Assembly (NCBI RefSeq): GCF_005870035.1
Contig: NZ_SWJG01000001.1
Location: forward strand, 2,095,639-2,159,638
Origin: Spirosoma lacussanchae
Lineage (GTDB): Bacteria; Bacteroidota; Bacteroidia; Cytophagales; Spirosomataceae
DNA: 64,000 bases
Reading direction: 5' to 3'
Each line of letters begins with the position of its first letter. Position 1 is the first letter of the stretch. Shown piece after piece: positions 45,008 through 54,757 of this stretch. The notes beneath the pieces are model-generated. The model saw nothing but the letters and a program-made list of their open reading frames with translations, was not told the origin of the DNA and searched no databases. The position numbers and the translations under genes are program-made.

Positions 45008-47923
45008 ATGAGAAAATTTTATAACCTGATAGTCTTCATACTGGTTTTCGTAAGTGCTGGAGAAGCACTGGTATGGGCGCAGAAACCCTCAGGGTCGTCT
45101 GCGCCCATACCAGTACCGGCCGTATGTGGTACCGTTACGCCCGCTAAAGGTCGGACAGCAGAACTAAACCGATTATCTAAATTGGCGCTGGGCATCAAAC
45201 AGGCTAATGCGGCCGCCAATACAATTACCCATCTGCCCATTCGCCCTCATATCTATCGACGTAGCAACGGCACAGGTGGATTTAGCCTGGCTGCCCTCAA
45301 CAATGTAATTGCCCTGACCAATTCGTACTACCTGCAAAACGGGTATGGCCTGCAGTTTTATCTGGCCGGCACATCACCCAACTACATCGACGATGACGCC
45401 CGTTATGCGGTGTTCAACTACACGGACGAAGAGGGTATGGTCGGGTCTACCAGCGTCAATAATGCACTGAACCAGTATTATGTACAGGATTTTAGTAATG
45501 GAATTGGCGGGTACGCGTATTTTCCGGAAAACCTGCTGCAGACAACCCGCTCCTTTATACTCGTTGGTGGACCAGAAACGGAGAATGACCTGGGTAATCG
45601 GTTGATACCGCACGAGCTGGGCCATAACTTCGGTCTGTTGCATACGTTCGAACGCGCCATTGCTACTGAACGGGTAACCCGCAACCCAGGCGAGGTTTCT
45701 CCGCGCTTGCCCGCCAACTGCACAACGGCGGGCGATTTCGTTTGCGACACCCCGGCCGATCCGTTCGGCCTGCCGGGCGCCAGCATAGCTAATAGTACCA
45801 CTCCGTCCTGCCTTACCTATACCGGTACCACTCTGGATAGTAATGGGGACGCCTATAATCCGCTGCTTACCAACATCATGTCCTATTATTTTCCGTGTAA
45901 GCATGATTTTACACCGGGGCAGTACGATCGGATTCAGGAAGCGCTGGCGCTGCGCGAAACACACACGGCCTACACGCTGAACTTTCCGCCTACCGCGGTT
46001 CCGGCCGTGACGAACCTGCAGGCGTCGGTAGGTTTGTCAGGCGCTATTGCCCTCAGCTGGCAGGATAACGCCAGCAACGAAATGGGGTACTTTATAGAAC
46101 GGGCAACCGCTGCCGCCGGGCCGTTTGTTGCCATTGGTGGTGTAGCGCCCGATGTCAGCGTGTTTGCCGATGTCCGGGTAACGACCGGTCAAACGTACTA
46201 TTACCGGGTGAGGCCTTCCAATACCAGTACAGGTGCCCTGAGTACCGTAGCTACAGTCACCGCTACAGGTACTCTTTACTGCCGGCCTGGGTTCAGCTAC
46301 GGTGCCAGCACGACAGAACCTGACGGGCTGAACGCCGTATTCATGAACGGAGAAACGCTGAGCACGCAATCCGGGCCTGCGGCCAACGGCTACAACGAAT
46401 ACAGGCCTTCGTCGCTGACCGTTGTTCCGGGGCAGGTGTGTAATCTGAACGGCTCCTTTCTAAGCACAACCCAGCAGGAAGGCATTTCGGTATGGCTCGA
46501 TACGAACCGCAATGGCGTGTTTGAGAACAGCGAGCGGGTTGCGTCTGGCCTCTCTACGAGCCAGTTTTCGTTGAGTCTGACAATTCCGGCCAGCGTAACG
46601 GCCGGCCAGCTGGCTATGCGTATCATTGTTTTACCCAACAATATCGCCAGCGCTACTGGTGCCTGCGCCAACTACACCTACGGCGAAGCTGAAGATTACT
46701 CGATTACGGTGCAGACGGGTGGTTGTACCATACCGACTGCTCCGACGGTCAATCCTGGAATTACTACAGCTTCTTTATCGTGGCTACCAGCCAGTGGCGC
46801 TACCAGTTACGCCCTCCGCTACAAACTTGTGAACAGCCCGACCTGGATCAATCTATCGCCCACTACTACCCCGACCTACTCATTAACCGGTCTCGTACAG
46901 GGAACCGCTTACCAGTGGCAGGTGCGGTCTGACTGTGGCGGCAATGGGTCGCCCTGGGTGGGGCATATCTTCGTTAGCCTTTGTCCTGACGGACCGGTCA
47001 GTACAACAACATCGGTGCTTACCGAACAATCGGCAACCCTGAGCTGGACCGGCGGTTACGCCCCGTACGAAGTGCGCTATCGTACAGAACCAGACGGCGC
47101 CTGGCAGCTAAAGACTGGCATAACGACAACCACGTATAATTTGACCGGCCTCACCTCAGCTACCACGTACAGCTGGCAGGTACGCAGTCGCTGCTCAGCC
47201 GAGGGTGGTTCGTTGTTCACCTCCGTGTCCAGCTTTACCACGCCGGGCTATTGCCGTCCTGTGTTCGGAGCGGCTACCAACTGCACCGATGGCGACGCTA
47301 TTACGTCGTTTATCCTGAGCAGCACAGCACTGAGTCTGAACTCGGGCTGTTCAGCGGGAGGATACGGATCGTTTACATCGGTATCGGCTACCGTAAGAGC
47401 CGGCAACAGCTACACATTTACCGGCACAACGGCATCCAACCTGTTCGCGCCCGGGCAGGGCGTGGCCATCTGGATCGATCTGAATCGTAACGGGCAGCTG
47501 GAAACCGGCGAGCGCGTCTATGCCATGACTGAGCTGATGCCCGTAGGGCAGACGACATTCAGCGGGAGTTTCAGCATTGCGTCCGGTACCGGGCCGGGGC
47601 TGCTCACCATGCGTATATTACTGGTGTATGGGCAAATCCCATCAGCCAGTTGTGGTAACTATAACTACGGAGAAGCCGAAGATTACCGGTTACAGGGAGA
47701 AGCCAACTGCCTGACTATGGTTTCAGTGAAAGATGGAAACTGGAACGACCCTACCGTCTGGTCCTGCGGTCGGGTGCCAACGGCAAACGACCTGATTGAA
47801 GTCAGTCATATGGTTAGTTTACCAGCAGGTTATACCGGTCATGCCCAGCGTATTCGTATCAACACCGCCCGGAAACTGGTATACGGCACCGGTAGCCAGT
47901 TGCGCCTGGGGCAGATTAATTAA
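45008..47923 (+). CDS. Secreted M43-like metalloprotease with FN3 and GEVED domains
   Basis: A 971-residue exported protein. The ATG at 45008 gives a signal peptide ending VWAQ; a GTG three codons earlier is less likely. A protease domain (residues 70-320) has the zinc site HELGHNFGLLHTF at about 202 and NIMSYYFPCKHDFTPGQ as Met-turn region. Then an FN3 domain, a GEVED domain (YTYGEAEDYSITV), two FN3 domains and a second GEVED (YNYGEAEDYRL), and a short tail with NWNDPTVWSCGRVPTANDL, a tail type common on T9SS cargo, though no canonical sorting domain is seen. It likely degrades external proteins or glycoproteins. Confidence 0.85.
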   Translation: MRKFYNLIVFILVFVSAGEALVWAQKPSGSSAPIPVPAVCGTVTPAKGRTAELNRLSKLALGIKQANAAANTITHLPIRPHIYRRSNGTGGFSLAALNNVIALTNSYYLQNGYGLQFYLAGTSPNYIDDDARYAVFNYTDEEGMVGSTSVNNALNQYYVQDFSNGIGGYAYFPENLLQTTRSFILVGGPETENDLGNRLIPHELGHNFGLLHTFERAIATERVTRNPGEVSPRLPANCTTAGDFVCDTPADPFGLPGASIANSTTPSCLTYTGTTLDSNGDAYNPLLTNIMSYYFPCKHDFTPGQYDRIQEALALRETHTAYTLNFPPTAVPAVTNLQASVGLSGAIALSWQDNASNEMGYFIERATAAAGPFVAIGGVAPDVSVFADVRVTTGQTYYYRVRPSNTSTGALSTVATVTATGTLYCRPGFSYGASTTEPDGLNAVFMNGETLSTQSGPAANGYNEYRPSSLTVVPGQVCNLNGSFLSTTQQEGISVWLDTNRNGVFENSERVASGLSTSQFSLSLTIPASVTAGQLAMRIIVLPNNIASATGACANYTYGEAEDYSITVQTGGCTIPTAPTVNPGITTASLSWLPASGATSYALRYKLVNSPTWINLSPTTTPTYSLTGLVQGTAYQWQVRSDCGGNGSPWVGHIFVSLCPDGPVSTTTSVLTEQSATLSWTGGYAPYEVRYRTEPDGAWQLKTGITTTTYNLTGLTSATTYSWQVRSRCSAEGGSLFTSVSSFTTPGYCRPVFGAATNCTDGDAITSFILSSTALSLNSGCSAGGYGSFTSVSATVRAGNSYTFTGTTASNLFAPGQGVAIWIDLNRNGQLETGERVYAMTELMPVGQTTFSGSFSIASGTGPGLLTMRILLVYGQIPSASCGNYNYGEAEDYRLQGEANCLTMVSVKDGNWNDPTVWSCGRVPTANDLIEVSHMVSLPAGYTGHAQRIRINTARKLVYGTGSQLRLGQIN

Positions 47924-47944
47924 ATCGGAACGGTAACGTAATCG

Positions 47945-47989
47945 AAACGCAGCGAGATGTCCGCTTTTGACCGGTGTCTCGCTGCGTTT
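47945..47989 (+). terminator. Terminator of the GEVED protease
   Basis: 13-bp arms (47945-47957 and 47977-47989), T runs downstream. It may also stop transcripts of the convergent cysN. Confidence 0.65.
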
Positions 47990-48067
47990 TCGATTTTTTG
48001 ATATAATTTTTTGATAACCAGTTGGCTATGTGTGTTCTGGTAGCGCGGTCCGGCTGTCGATTTGGAG

Positions 48068-49327
48068 TTATGCTTCACCCACCAGCATCAGGGCGCCTAC
48101 CGTTACGTTGCTCGTTTCATCAATCAGGATCGCACCACCGGTGGCGCGGTTCTGTTGATAAGGATCAAAGCTAACCGGCTGGGCGGTGCGTAAGACAACC
48201 CGGGCCAGATCATTGAGCGCCAGGCTTTCTACGCCTTCTATTTTTTCGTAGGTGTTTACATTGAGCTGGTGGACAATTTCCCGTACGGAGCATCGGGTCC
48301 GGGCGGTACCAACCTGCAATACGTATTTACTACCTACCCGCAGTTCTTTTGTATCCATCCAGCAGAGCATGGCTTCTACCGTTTGGCTGGTCAGCGGCAG
48401 CCCGTCGGAGCGAACCAGGAGGTCGCCCCGGCTGATATCAACGTCGGTGGCCAGGTGAAGAACCACTGACTGTGGAGCCATGGCTTCGGTCAGGTGTTGG
48501 CCGGCAATTTCAATAGCGTCGATCGTGGAGGTTTCCCCGGAGGGGAGTACCGTAATCGAGTCGCCCGTGCGGAACAGCCCACTGGTAATTTTACCGGCAT
48601 AGCCACGATAATCGTGGAGTTCGCTCGTCTGAGGCCGGATTACGTACTGCACCGGAAAACGACCGGCTGCACCCGCATCTGCACTGATTACCTCATCGAC
48701 CTCAATGGTTTCCAGATGTTCGAGCAGCGTTGGCCCATCGTACCAGGGCATTGCCGTTGAGCGGTCAACTACATTATCGCCGTTCAGCGCACTGATGGGG
48801 ATGTAGGTAACCTGGCTGACGTTCAGATTCCGGGCCAGCTCGGCGTACTGGATGCATATATCCGAAAAAACATTCTGCGAATGCCCGACCAGGTCCATCT
48901 TATTGACGGCTACCACAATATGTGGAATACCCAGCAGGCTGGCAATCAGGGAATGACGTCGGGTTTGCTCAACGACACCCTGCCGGGCATCGATAAGGAC
49001 AATAGCCAGTTGACAGTTTGAGGCACCCGTTACCATGTTGCGCGTATACTGGATATGCCCGGGTGCGTCAACGATGATGAACTTCCGTTTCGGCGTCTGG
49101 AAATACCGGTAGGCAACGTCGATTGTAATACCCTGTTCGCGCTCGGAGCGCAACCCGTCAGTCAGCAGGGCCAGGTCAACGGTTCCATCGTCGCGGCCTT
49201 TCGTGGCTCGCTCAATGGCTTCGAGCTGATCGGCCAGAATGGATTTGGAGTCGTAGAGCAGCCGGCCGATGAGCGTACTTTTGCCATCATCGACGCTGCC
49301 GCAGGTAATAAAACGTAAAAGATCCAT
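48068..49327 (-). CDS. cysN: Sulfate adenylyltransferase large subunit
   Basis: The GTPase subunit of ATP sulfurylase, which with CysD makes adenosine 5'-phosphosulfate (APS). The G1 motif is GSVDDGKSTLIG at residue 10, G3 DAPGHIQYTRNM, and G4 NKMDLV; switch SEREQGITIDVAYRYF is typical. The ATG at 49325-49327 gives 419 residues; the open frame upstream is not coding. No APS kinase domain is fused. Downstream of cysD by 86 bp in the same minus-strand run. Confidence 0.95.
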   Translation of the reverse strand: MDLLRFITCGSVDDGKSTLIGRLLYDSKSILADQLEAIERATKGRDDGTVDLALLTDGLRSEREQGITIDVAYRYFQTPKRKFIIVDAPGHIQYTRNMVTGASNCQLAIVLIDARQGVVEQTRRHSLIASLLGIPHIVVAVNKMDLVGHSQNVFSDICIQYAELARNLNVSQVTYIPISALNGDNVVDRSTAMPWYDGPTLLEHLETIEVDEVISADAGAAGRFPVQYVIRPQTSELHDYRGYAGKITSGLFRTGDSITVLPSGETSTIDAIEIAGQHLTEAMAPQSVVLHLATDVDISRGDLLVRSDGLPLTSQTVEAMLCWMDTKELRVGSKYVLQVGTARTRCSVREIVHQLNVNTYEKIEGVESLALNDLARVVLRTAQPVSFDPYQQNRATGGAILIDETSNVTVGALMLVGEA

Positions 49328-49413
49328 TGTGAATGAGTGAAAGATGGATGGAGCAGCGAGGCCGGCAAGTGAGTCCGCAGATGCACTTGGTTGCCCGTTC
49401 CCCAATCATCCAA

Positions 49414-50310
49414 TTAAAAATAGCCTCCTTTTTTCCGGTCTTCCATTGCCGCTTCGGAGAGCTGATCGTCCATGCGGGTTTCGCCCCGCTCGCTGATGCG
49501 GGTAGCCTGAATTTCGGCGATAACGGCATCCAGCGTACCGGCATCAGACTCAGACGCGGCCGTGCAGGAAATATCACCCACCGTACGGAACCGTACGGTT
49601 CGGGTAACGAGCTGATCGTCGGCTTCGGGTTTGATGACGCCACCAGCCGTGGCCATCAGCTTGCCATCCCGAACGAGTAATTCGCGCTCATGAGCGAAGT
49701 ATAGACTGGGTAAGGCGATATTCTCACGCTGGATGTAATTCCAGACGTCTAGTTCGGTCCAGTTCGAGATGGGAAAAACGCGCACGTTTTCTCCTTTGTG
49801 GATACGCCCGTTGTAGAGGTTCCACAGCTCGGGACGCTGCCGTTTAGGGTCCCACGAACCAAACTCGTCCCGGACAGAAAAGACCCGTTCTTTAGCCCGT
49901 GCCTTCTCTTCGTCCCGACGGGCACCACCGATGCAGGCGTCAAACTCAAACTCTTCAATGGCGTCGAGCAGGGTGAACGTCTGCAGGCCGTTACGGGTGG
50001 CGTTGCGGCCGGTCGGCTCCTTTAGTTTTTTGGTCCGGATCGTATCTTCTACATAGCGGACAATAAGCCGTTCGCCGATCCGGTTGGCCAGTTCATCGCG
50101 GAAGTCAAGGGCCTCCTGAAAATTATGTCCCGTGTCGATATGAAGCAGTGGGAACGGAAATTTGCCCGGCCGAAACGCTTTGAGAGCCAGGTGAACCAGC
50201 GTAATTGAATCTTTACCGCCCGAAAATAACAGCGCGGGCCGCTCAAACTGCCCGGCTACCTCCCGTAGGATATGAATCGCTTCCGATTCGAGTTGATCGA
50301 GATAATCCAT
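49414..50310 (-). CDS. cysD: Sulfate adenylyltransferase small subunit
   Basis: The PP-loop subunit of ATP sulfurylase. LLFSGGKDSITLVHLALKAF at residue 32 is the pyrophosphate loop, HIDTGHNFQEALDFRD and WTELDVWNYIQRENI are family words, and ECPFR-like tail parts are present up to DRKKGGYF. The ATG at 50308-50310 gives 298 residues. It lies between cysH and cysN, in the usual order. Confidence 0.95.
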   Translation of the reverse strand: MDYLDQLESEAIHILREVAGQFERPALLFSGGKDSITLVHLALKAFRPGKFPFPLLHIDTGHNFQEALDFRDELANRIGERLIVRYVEDTIRTKKLKEPTGRNATRNGLQTFTLLDAIEEFEFDACIGGARRDEEKARAKERVFSVRDEFGSWDPKRQRPELWNLYNGRIHKGENVRVFPISNWTELDVWNYIQRENIALPSLYFAHERELLVRDGKLMATAGGVIKPEADDQLVTRTVRFRTVGDISCTAASESDAGTLDAVIAEIQATRISERGETRMDDQLSEAAMEDRKKGGYF

Positions 50311-50397
50311 GTTTAATGAGTGAAGTAGCGAATGCATGAAGTAGTGAATAAAGGCTTGGTCGTAACTATTCGTTTAGTCACCACTGTAGGCATTCAC

Positions 50398-51114
50398 TCA
50401 TTTAGCGTGTAGGCCACATTCCTTTTTTGAGTTGTCTTCCCACCACCAGCGGCCGGCCCGGAAATCTTCGCCGGGCTGGATAGCGCGGGTGCACGGCTGG
50501 CAGCCAATACTGACAAAGCCCCGGTCATGGAGGGGGTTGTACGGTACATTGCGATCTTTGATGTACTGCTTCACCTGTTCGAACGTCCAGTCCATCAGCG
50601 GGTGGAATTTAAACAGGTTATGACTATCGTCCCACTCGAGCTGGGTCATGGTCTGCCGGTTGGGCGACTGCTCGGCGCGGATGCCCGTGATCCAGATTTT
50701 CTGACCAGCCAGTGCACGGTTGAGTGGCTCTATTTTTCGGATAAAACAGCACTCTTTCCGGTTTTCGACCGAGTCGTACATGCTGTAGGGCCCCTTGCCG
50801 GTCATCAGGCTTTCGACCGATTCCTGTTTGGGGAAATAAGCTTCGATTTTAGCGCCGTAGCGGTCGTTGGTTTTTTTCCAGACCGAGTAGGTTTCGGAAA
50901 ACATGCGGCCCGTATCGAGGGTGAAGATGCGGATCGGAATATCGTTGGCCAGAATCAGGTCGGTGATAACCTGATCTTCGTAACCCAGACTGGTTGAAAA
51001 GACAACCTGGCCGGGAAACTGTTCGGCCAGGGCCCGTAGCGCTGTAACAGGGTCCTGGCCGCGCAGTTGCTCTGCCAGGGTGTCTAGTGTGGGGGTGCTT
51101 GGTTCGGCAATCAT
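50398..51114 (-). CDS. cysH: APS reductase, CysH family
   Basis: A 238-residue enzyme that reduces APS to sulfite. It carries the iron-sulfur cysteine pairs of the APS-reducing branch: KECCFIRKIEPLNRAL, then IGCQPCTRAI. The catalytic Cys lies in the C-terminal ECGLH. VVFSTSLGYEDQVITDLIL is the PP-loop-like N-terminus. That the pairs CC and CxxC are present suggests APS, not PAPS, as substrate, which agrees with the absence of cysC here. The ATG is at 51112-51114. Confidence 0.92.
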   Translation of the reverse strand: MIAEPSTPTLDTLAEQLRGQDPVTALRALAEQFPGQVVFSTSLGYEDQVITDLILANDIPIRIFTLDTGRMFSETYSVWKKTNDRYGAKIEAYFPKQESVESLMTGKGPYSMYDSVENRKECCFIRKIEPLNRALAGQKIWITGIRAEQSPNRQTMTQLEWDDSHNLFKFHPLMDWTFEQVKQYIKDRNVPYNPLHDRGFVSIGCQPCTRAIQPGEDFRAGRWWWEDNSKKECGLHAK

Positions 51115-51163
51115 AGTTGTATGGACTCCTGAACCGGAACGGGCCTTAGCCCGCCCGATTCGA

Positions 51164-52255
51164 TTACTGTAATTTAACCGCTTTGCCCGTTTTGGCTGAT
51201 TGGCGCGCGGCATCTAAAATTTCCATGACAATCAGGTTATTCTCCACCGACGTAAGCTCGTCTGGTTTCGTTTGGCCCCGCAGCAACTGGGCCAGATACG
51301 CAAATGGATCAGCCGCCGGGGCGGCCGTGGCCGGGGCTTCGAGAGCCTGTTCGGCCTCCTTCTCCGTCCGCCGGATGCGCATGCGCGACTTGTCGAGGGT
51401 GAAAACAGAGCCGGTCTGGCCGTATACCTCCATATCTTTCCGGGCGTAGGGCCAGTTCTAGGATGCCTGAATGACGGCCTGAGCCGTTGGGTACGTCAAA
51501 ATGATGGTTGCTTCGTCATCTACCCTGGGATAAATGTCCGGTTTGATCTGCTGGGTAACGGCCAGAACCGATGTAGGCCGCTGGCCCCGCATGAGCCAGG
51601 TCGACAGGTTGGCCCCGTAACAGCCAAAATCAAATAAAGCACCCGCCCCATTGGTGGCCGGATCGGTAAGCCAGACCAGAAACTCGGGCATGACCCCAAT
51701 TTCTTTTGGCCCCTGGTGGCCGTCGTGGACAACAATCTTACGCACATCACCAATGGCTTTATCGCGATGCGTGATGCCGTAAGCGTGGTGATTGCTCGTA
51801 TACCAGGTTGTTTCGTAATTAGTAAGAAGCTGTACGTTATGCTTTCTGGCCAGGGCTGCCATCTCTTTCGCGTCGGCATAGCTCGTGGCCAGCGGCTTCT
51901 CGACCATGACATGAATGCCCCGCGGAGCGCATACCTTTACCGTTTGCAGATGATCAACGATCCGGCCAAAATCCGTTACGGCTTCTGGTTTGGTTTTGTC
52001 GATCATTTCGGCCGTGGTGTTGTAGACCAGACTCATGGGCAGTTTGTACTGCTTCATGAACCGCTCGGCCAGTTCCCGATTCGGCTCGGCAATACCGACA
52101 ATTTCGATACTTTTTCCGTTTAGTCCCAGAATCTGGTGGACATGTGAGTGAACCAGACCAGCTACGCCCACCCGTACTTTGCCGGACGTAGTTTGTGCGC
52201 CCGCTGCCTGAGCGAGTATGCATACGGAAAACAACAGGACTAATCGACGGATCAT
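51164..52255 (-). pseudogene. Gfo/Idh/MocA-family oxidoreductase, broken by an amber codon
   Basis: The full frame (363 codons) encodes an exported NAD(P)-dependent oxidoreductase of the Gfo/Idh/MocA family, with signal peptide LLFSVCILAQAAGAQ, cofactor region RVGVAGLVHSHVHQ, GIHVMVEKPLATSYADAKE with the catalytic Lys, and a C-terminal domain. TAG at 51458-51460 stops it after 265 residues; the same frame continues past it as NWPYARKDMEVYGQTG to 51164. One base change from TGG explains it, since relatives usually have WNWPYARKD here. Without the last ~98 residues the protein is probably inactive. Embedded between cysH and metZ, so it may be lost recently. Confidence 0.85.
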
Positions 52256-52303
52256 GAGCGTAGGGAGTTATGGGTTATGGGTATAGTTCTACCAATAAAC
52301 CAG

Positions 52304-53509
52304 TTAGGCCCGTTCCTTTACTATATCAGCACTAACCGTTAGTGCCTGCCCGAAATCGGCGATCAGGTCCTCAACCGCTTCCAGACCGACAGAAATGCGG
52401 ATCAGACCGGGCGTAATGCCCAGGGCGGCTTTTTCGTCGGGTTTCAGTTTGGCGTGGGTGGTCGTGTTGGGGTTCGTTACAATCGTGCGCGAATCGCCCA
52501 GGTTGGACGAAAGGGTGGGAATCTGAAGGGCATCGAAGAATGCACTGACCCGGTCGAAACCGCCTTCGAGTTCAATCGTGATGATGGCTCCGCCCGCGCT
52601 CATCTGTGCTTTCGCCAGTTCGTATTGCGGGTGCGAGGGCAGGAACGGATACAACACCCGATCAACTTCGGGGTGCGCGTCCAGGGCTTCGGCCAGCGCC
52701 AGGGCATTGCGGCAGTGGCGTTCCATCCGCAGATCGAGGGTTTCGAGACTTTTGGATAATACCCAGGCGTTGAAGGGCGAAAGCGAGGGCCCCGTATGGC
52801 GCGCAAAGAACCGGATAGGCTGAATCAGGTCGGCCCGGCCTACCACGATTCCACCCAGTACCCGCCCCTGGCCGTCCATAAACTTCGTGGCCGAATGAAC
52901 CGAGAGGTCGGCTCCCAGATCGAGCGGGGTTTGCAGAATGGGTGTGGCGAAGCAGTTATCGACGTTCAGAATAAATCCGTATTTCGCTTTCAGCCGGGCC
53001 AGCATGGCCAGATCGACCAGCTCGAGGCCGGGGTTGGACGGGGTTTCCAGATACACCATGCGCGCGGCCGGCCGATCGGCGGTGGGCTGTATGGCGGCTT
53101 CCCAGTCGGCCTCGGTTGCGGTGGCATCGACGTAGGTATGGGTGATGCCCCACTTGCTCAGAATCTGGGTGATGATCTGGTGGGCCGAGCCAAACAGCGC
53201 GCGGCAGGCTACTAGGTGATCGCCCGACTTCAGCAGGGCGGCCATACTTGCAAAAACGGCGGCCATACCCGTGCCCGTTGCAATACCATCTTCCGCATTT
53301 TCGAGCATGCACACCTTGTCGACAAACTCAGAAACGTTGGGGTTAGAAAAACGGCTGTAGATGTTTCCCGGCTCGGTTTCTTCGAATAGTGCTTTTCCTT
53401 GTTCAGCACTCTCAAAGGCGAAACTGGAGGTCAGGTACAAAGGAACCGAATGCTCGCGATTGAGCGACTTCGGGGTTTGCGTCCGGATGGCTTTGGTTTG
53501 TTTTTGCAT
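52304..53509 (-). CDS. metZ: O-succinylhomoserine sulfhydrylase, MetZ-like
   Basis: A 401-residue PLP enzyme of the Cys/Met metabolism family that makes homocysteine directly from O-succinylhomoserine and sulfide. The PLP lysine is in HSATKFMDGQGRVLGG, with YSRFSNPNVSEF, SGMAAVFA-like TGTGMAAVFA, and SLGDSRTIVTNP-like LGDSRTIVTNPNTTTHAKL also diagnostic. Closely related enzymes use cystathionine or O-acetylhomoserine, so substrate is not certain, but GRVLGG and overall pattern favour MetZ. Placed between the broken oxidoreductase and TauE. Confidence 0.87.
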   Translation of the reverse strand: MQKQTKAIRTQTPKSLNREHSVPLYLTSSFAFESAEQGKALFEETEPGNIYSRFSNPNVSEFVDKVCMLENAEDGIATGTGMAAVFASMAALLKSGDHLVACRALFGSAHQIITQILSKWGITHTYVDATATEADWEAAIQPTADRPAARMVYLETPSNPGLELVDLAMLARLKAKYGFILNVDNCFATPILQTPLDLGADLSVHSATKFMDGQGRVLGGIVVGRADLIQPIRFFARHTGPSLSPFNAWVLSKSLETLDLRMERHCRNALALAEALDAHPEVDRVLYPFLPSHPQYELAKAQMSAGGAIITIELEGGFDRVSAFFDALQIPTLSSNLGDSRTIVTNPNTTTHAKLKPDEKAALGITPGLIRISVGLEAVEDLIADFGQALTVSADIVKERA

Positions 53510-53586
53510 GCTTTACTTCCGAACCCAACGGTTCGGCTGAAATCGTATAGAATGAAACGTAGTCGGCTACCGGTAGGTGGCGTGAC

Positions 53587-54669
53587 TCAAAAAAACAGGA
53601 TAATCTTTCGCAGGCTGACCAGGATCACCACGATGCCTACCAGCACCATCATCGTTTTTACGGGTAACTTCTGGGCCAGCTGAGCCGCAATCGGTGCCGC
53701 AATCATACCGCCCAGTATCAGCCCCAAAATAACCAGCCCGTAATTGCCCAGGCCAGCGTACAGGGCGAAAACTACAGAACTGGAGAACGAAACAAAAAAT
53801 TCAGCCAGGTTCACCGAGCCAATCGTATAGCGCGGATGCCGACCGGCTGCAATCAGCGTTGAGTTTACAATGGGGCCCCAGCCACCACCACCAATGGCAT
53901 CGACAAAGCCGCCAAACCAGGCCAGCAATCCGATGCGCCGGACGGGCTTTTTCTTAATTCGTTTGACGAGGGCTTTCCGGATTATAAGCGCGCCCAGAAT
54001 GGCCGTGTAAACCGAAATGGCTGGTCCCAGGTATTTGGCCACGATCTCGAGGTCCGCGAGCTGGGTAATCAGAAACGCGCCCAGGGCGGCCCCGATCACG
54101 CCTGGTATCAACACCACTTTGAACAGACGGCTGTTGACGTTGCCAAATTTAAGATGCATATAACCCGATACACCGGAGGTGAAGATCTCAGAACTATGGA
54201 CGCTGGCGGTGGCAAACACGGGACTGATACCAACGCTGGTTAGAAAAGTAGTAGCGGTTACCCCATACGCCATGCCCAGCGCTCCGTCGATCATCTGCGC
54301 CGTGAAACCGGCCAGGATGAAATAAAAGATATCCGGCGACAGATCGATGGCCGTAGCCATAACCGTCAGCCGATCGAGAGTGAAGTAGCTGAATAGCAGG
54401 TGGCCAACGACCATCAGCGCCAGGGCTGAAAAGATATAAACCGCAATCTCTGTGCGCGTTCGCCGGCGTAACAGATTGGCGTACCGCTGTCGGACCGGTT
54501 TGTGAACGCGTACGCCAATGCCCGGAAACTCAGCGCGTAGCCGGTCAGCCTGTTGTTCGGCGTTTTCGCCCTCCAGGGTGACAGTCAGGCCACTAAGGTC
54601 GAACGAAAGCGGTTTGCCTGGCAGCGGATCAGGGCCTGACGAAGGCGTCACTATGTCGTTTGATTGCAT
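53587..54669 (-). CDS. TauE/SafE-family permease
   Basis: A 360-residue inner-membrane protein of the TauE/SafE (DUF81) family, which move sulfite, sulfonates or related anions. After a cytosolic N-terminal region of about 78 residues (unusual; includes LSFDLSGLTVTLEGENAEQQ) come about eight spans, with GALGMAYGVTATTFLTSVGI and GGGGWGPIVNSTLIAAGRHP typical of the family. First gene of the sulfur run, behind a candidate promoter. Since no ABC sulfate importer is seen here, it may import sulfate or export sulfite. Confidence 0.85.
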   Translation of the reverse strand: MQSNDIVTPSSGPDPLPGKPLSFDLSGLTVTLEGENAEQQADRLRAEFPGIGVRVHKPVRQRYANLLRRRTRTEIAVYIFSALALMVVGHLLFSYFTLDRLTVMATAIDLSPDIFYFILAGFTAQMIDGALGMAYGVTATTFLTSVGISPVFATASVHSSEIFTSGVSGYMHLKFGNVNSRLFKVVLIPGVIGAALGAFLITQLADLEIVAKYLGPAISVYTAILGALIIRKALVKRIKKKPVRRIGLLAWFGGFVDAIGGGGWGPIVNSTLIAAGRHPRYTIGSVNLAEFFVSFSSSVVFALYAGLGNYGLVILGLILGGMIAAPIAAQLAQKLPVKTMMVLVGIVVILVSLRKIILFF

Positions 54670-54711
54670 AGTGTTTAAATCCTATCGAGATAATAGATTA
54701 ATTTACTTATG

Positions 54712-54734
54712 AAAAACGGCACAAGTGCGTGCCG
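54712..54734 (-). promoter_or_regulatory. Terminator-like hairpin in the leader of the sulfur operon
   Basis: On the minus strand a 6-bp G/C-rich stem (54717-54722 with 54729-54734, six-base loop) is followed by five T at 54712-54716. It lies after the candidate promoter and about 43 bp before the tauE start, so it may be an attenuator. No alternative antiterminator fold was established. Confidence 0.4.
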
Positions 54735-54757
54735 CTGTTGAGATGAAGGGTAGTTTG

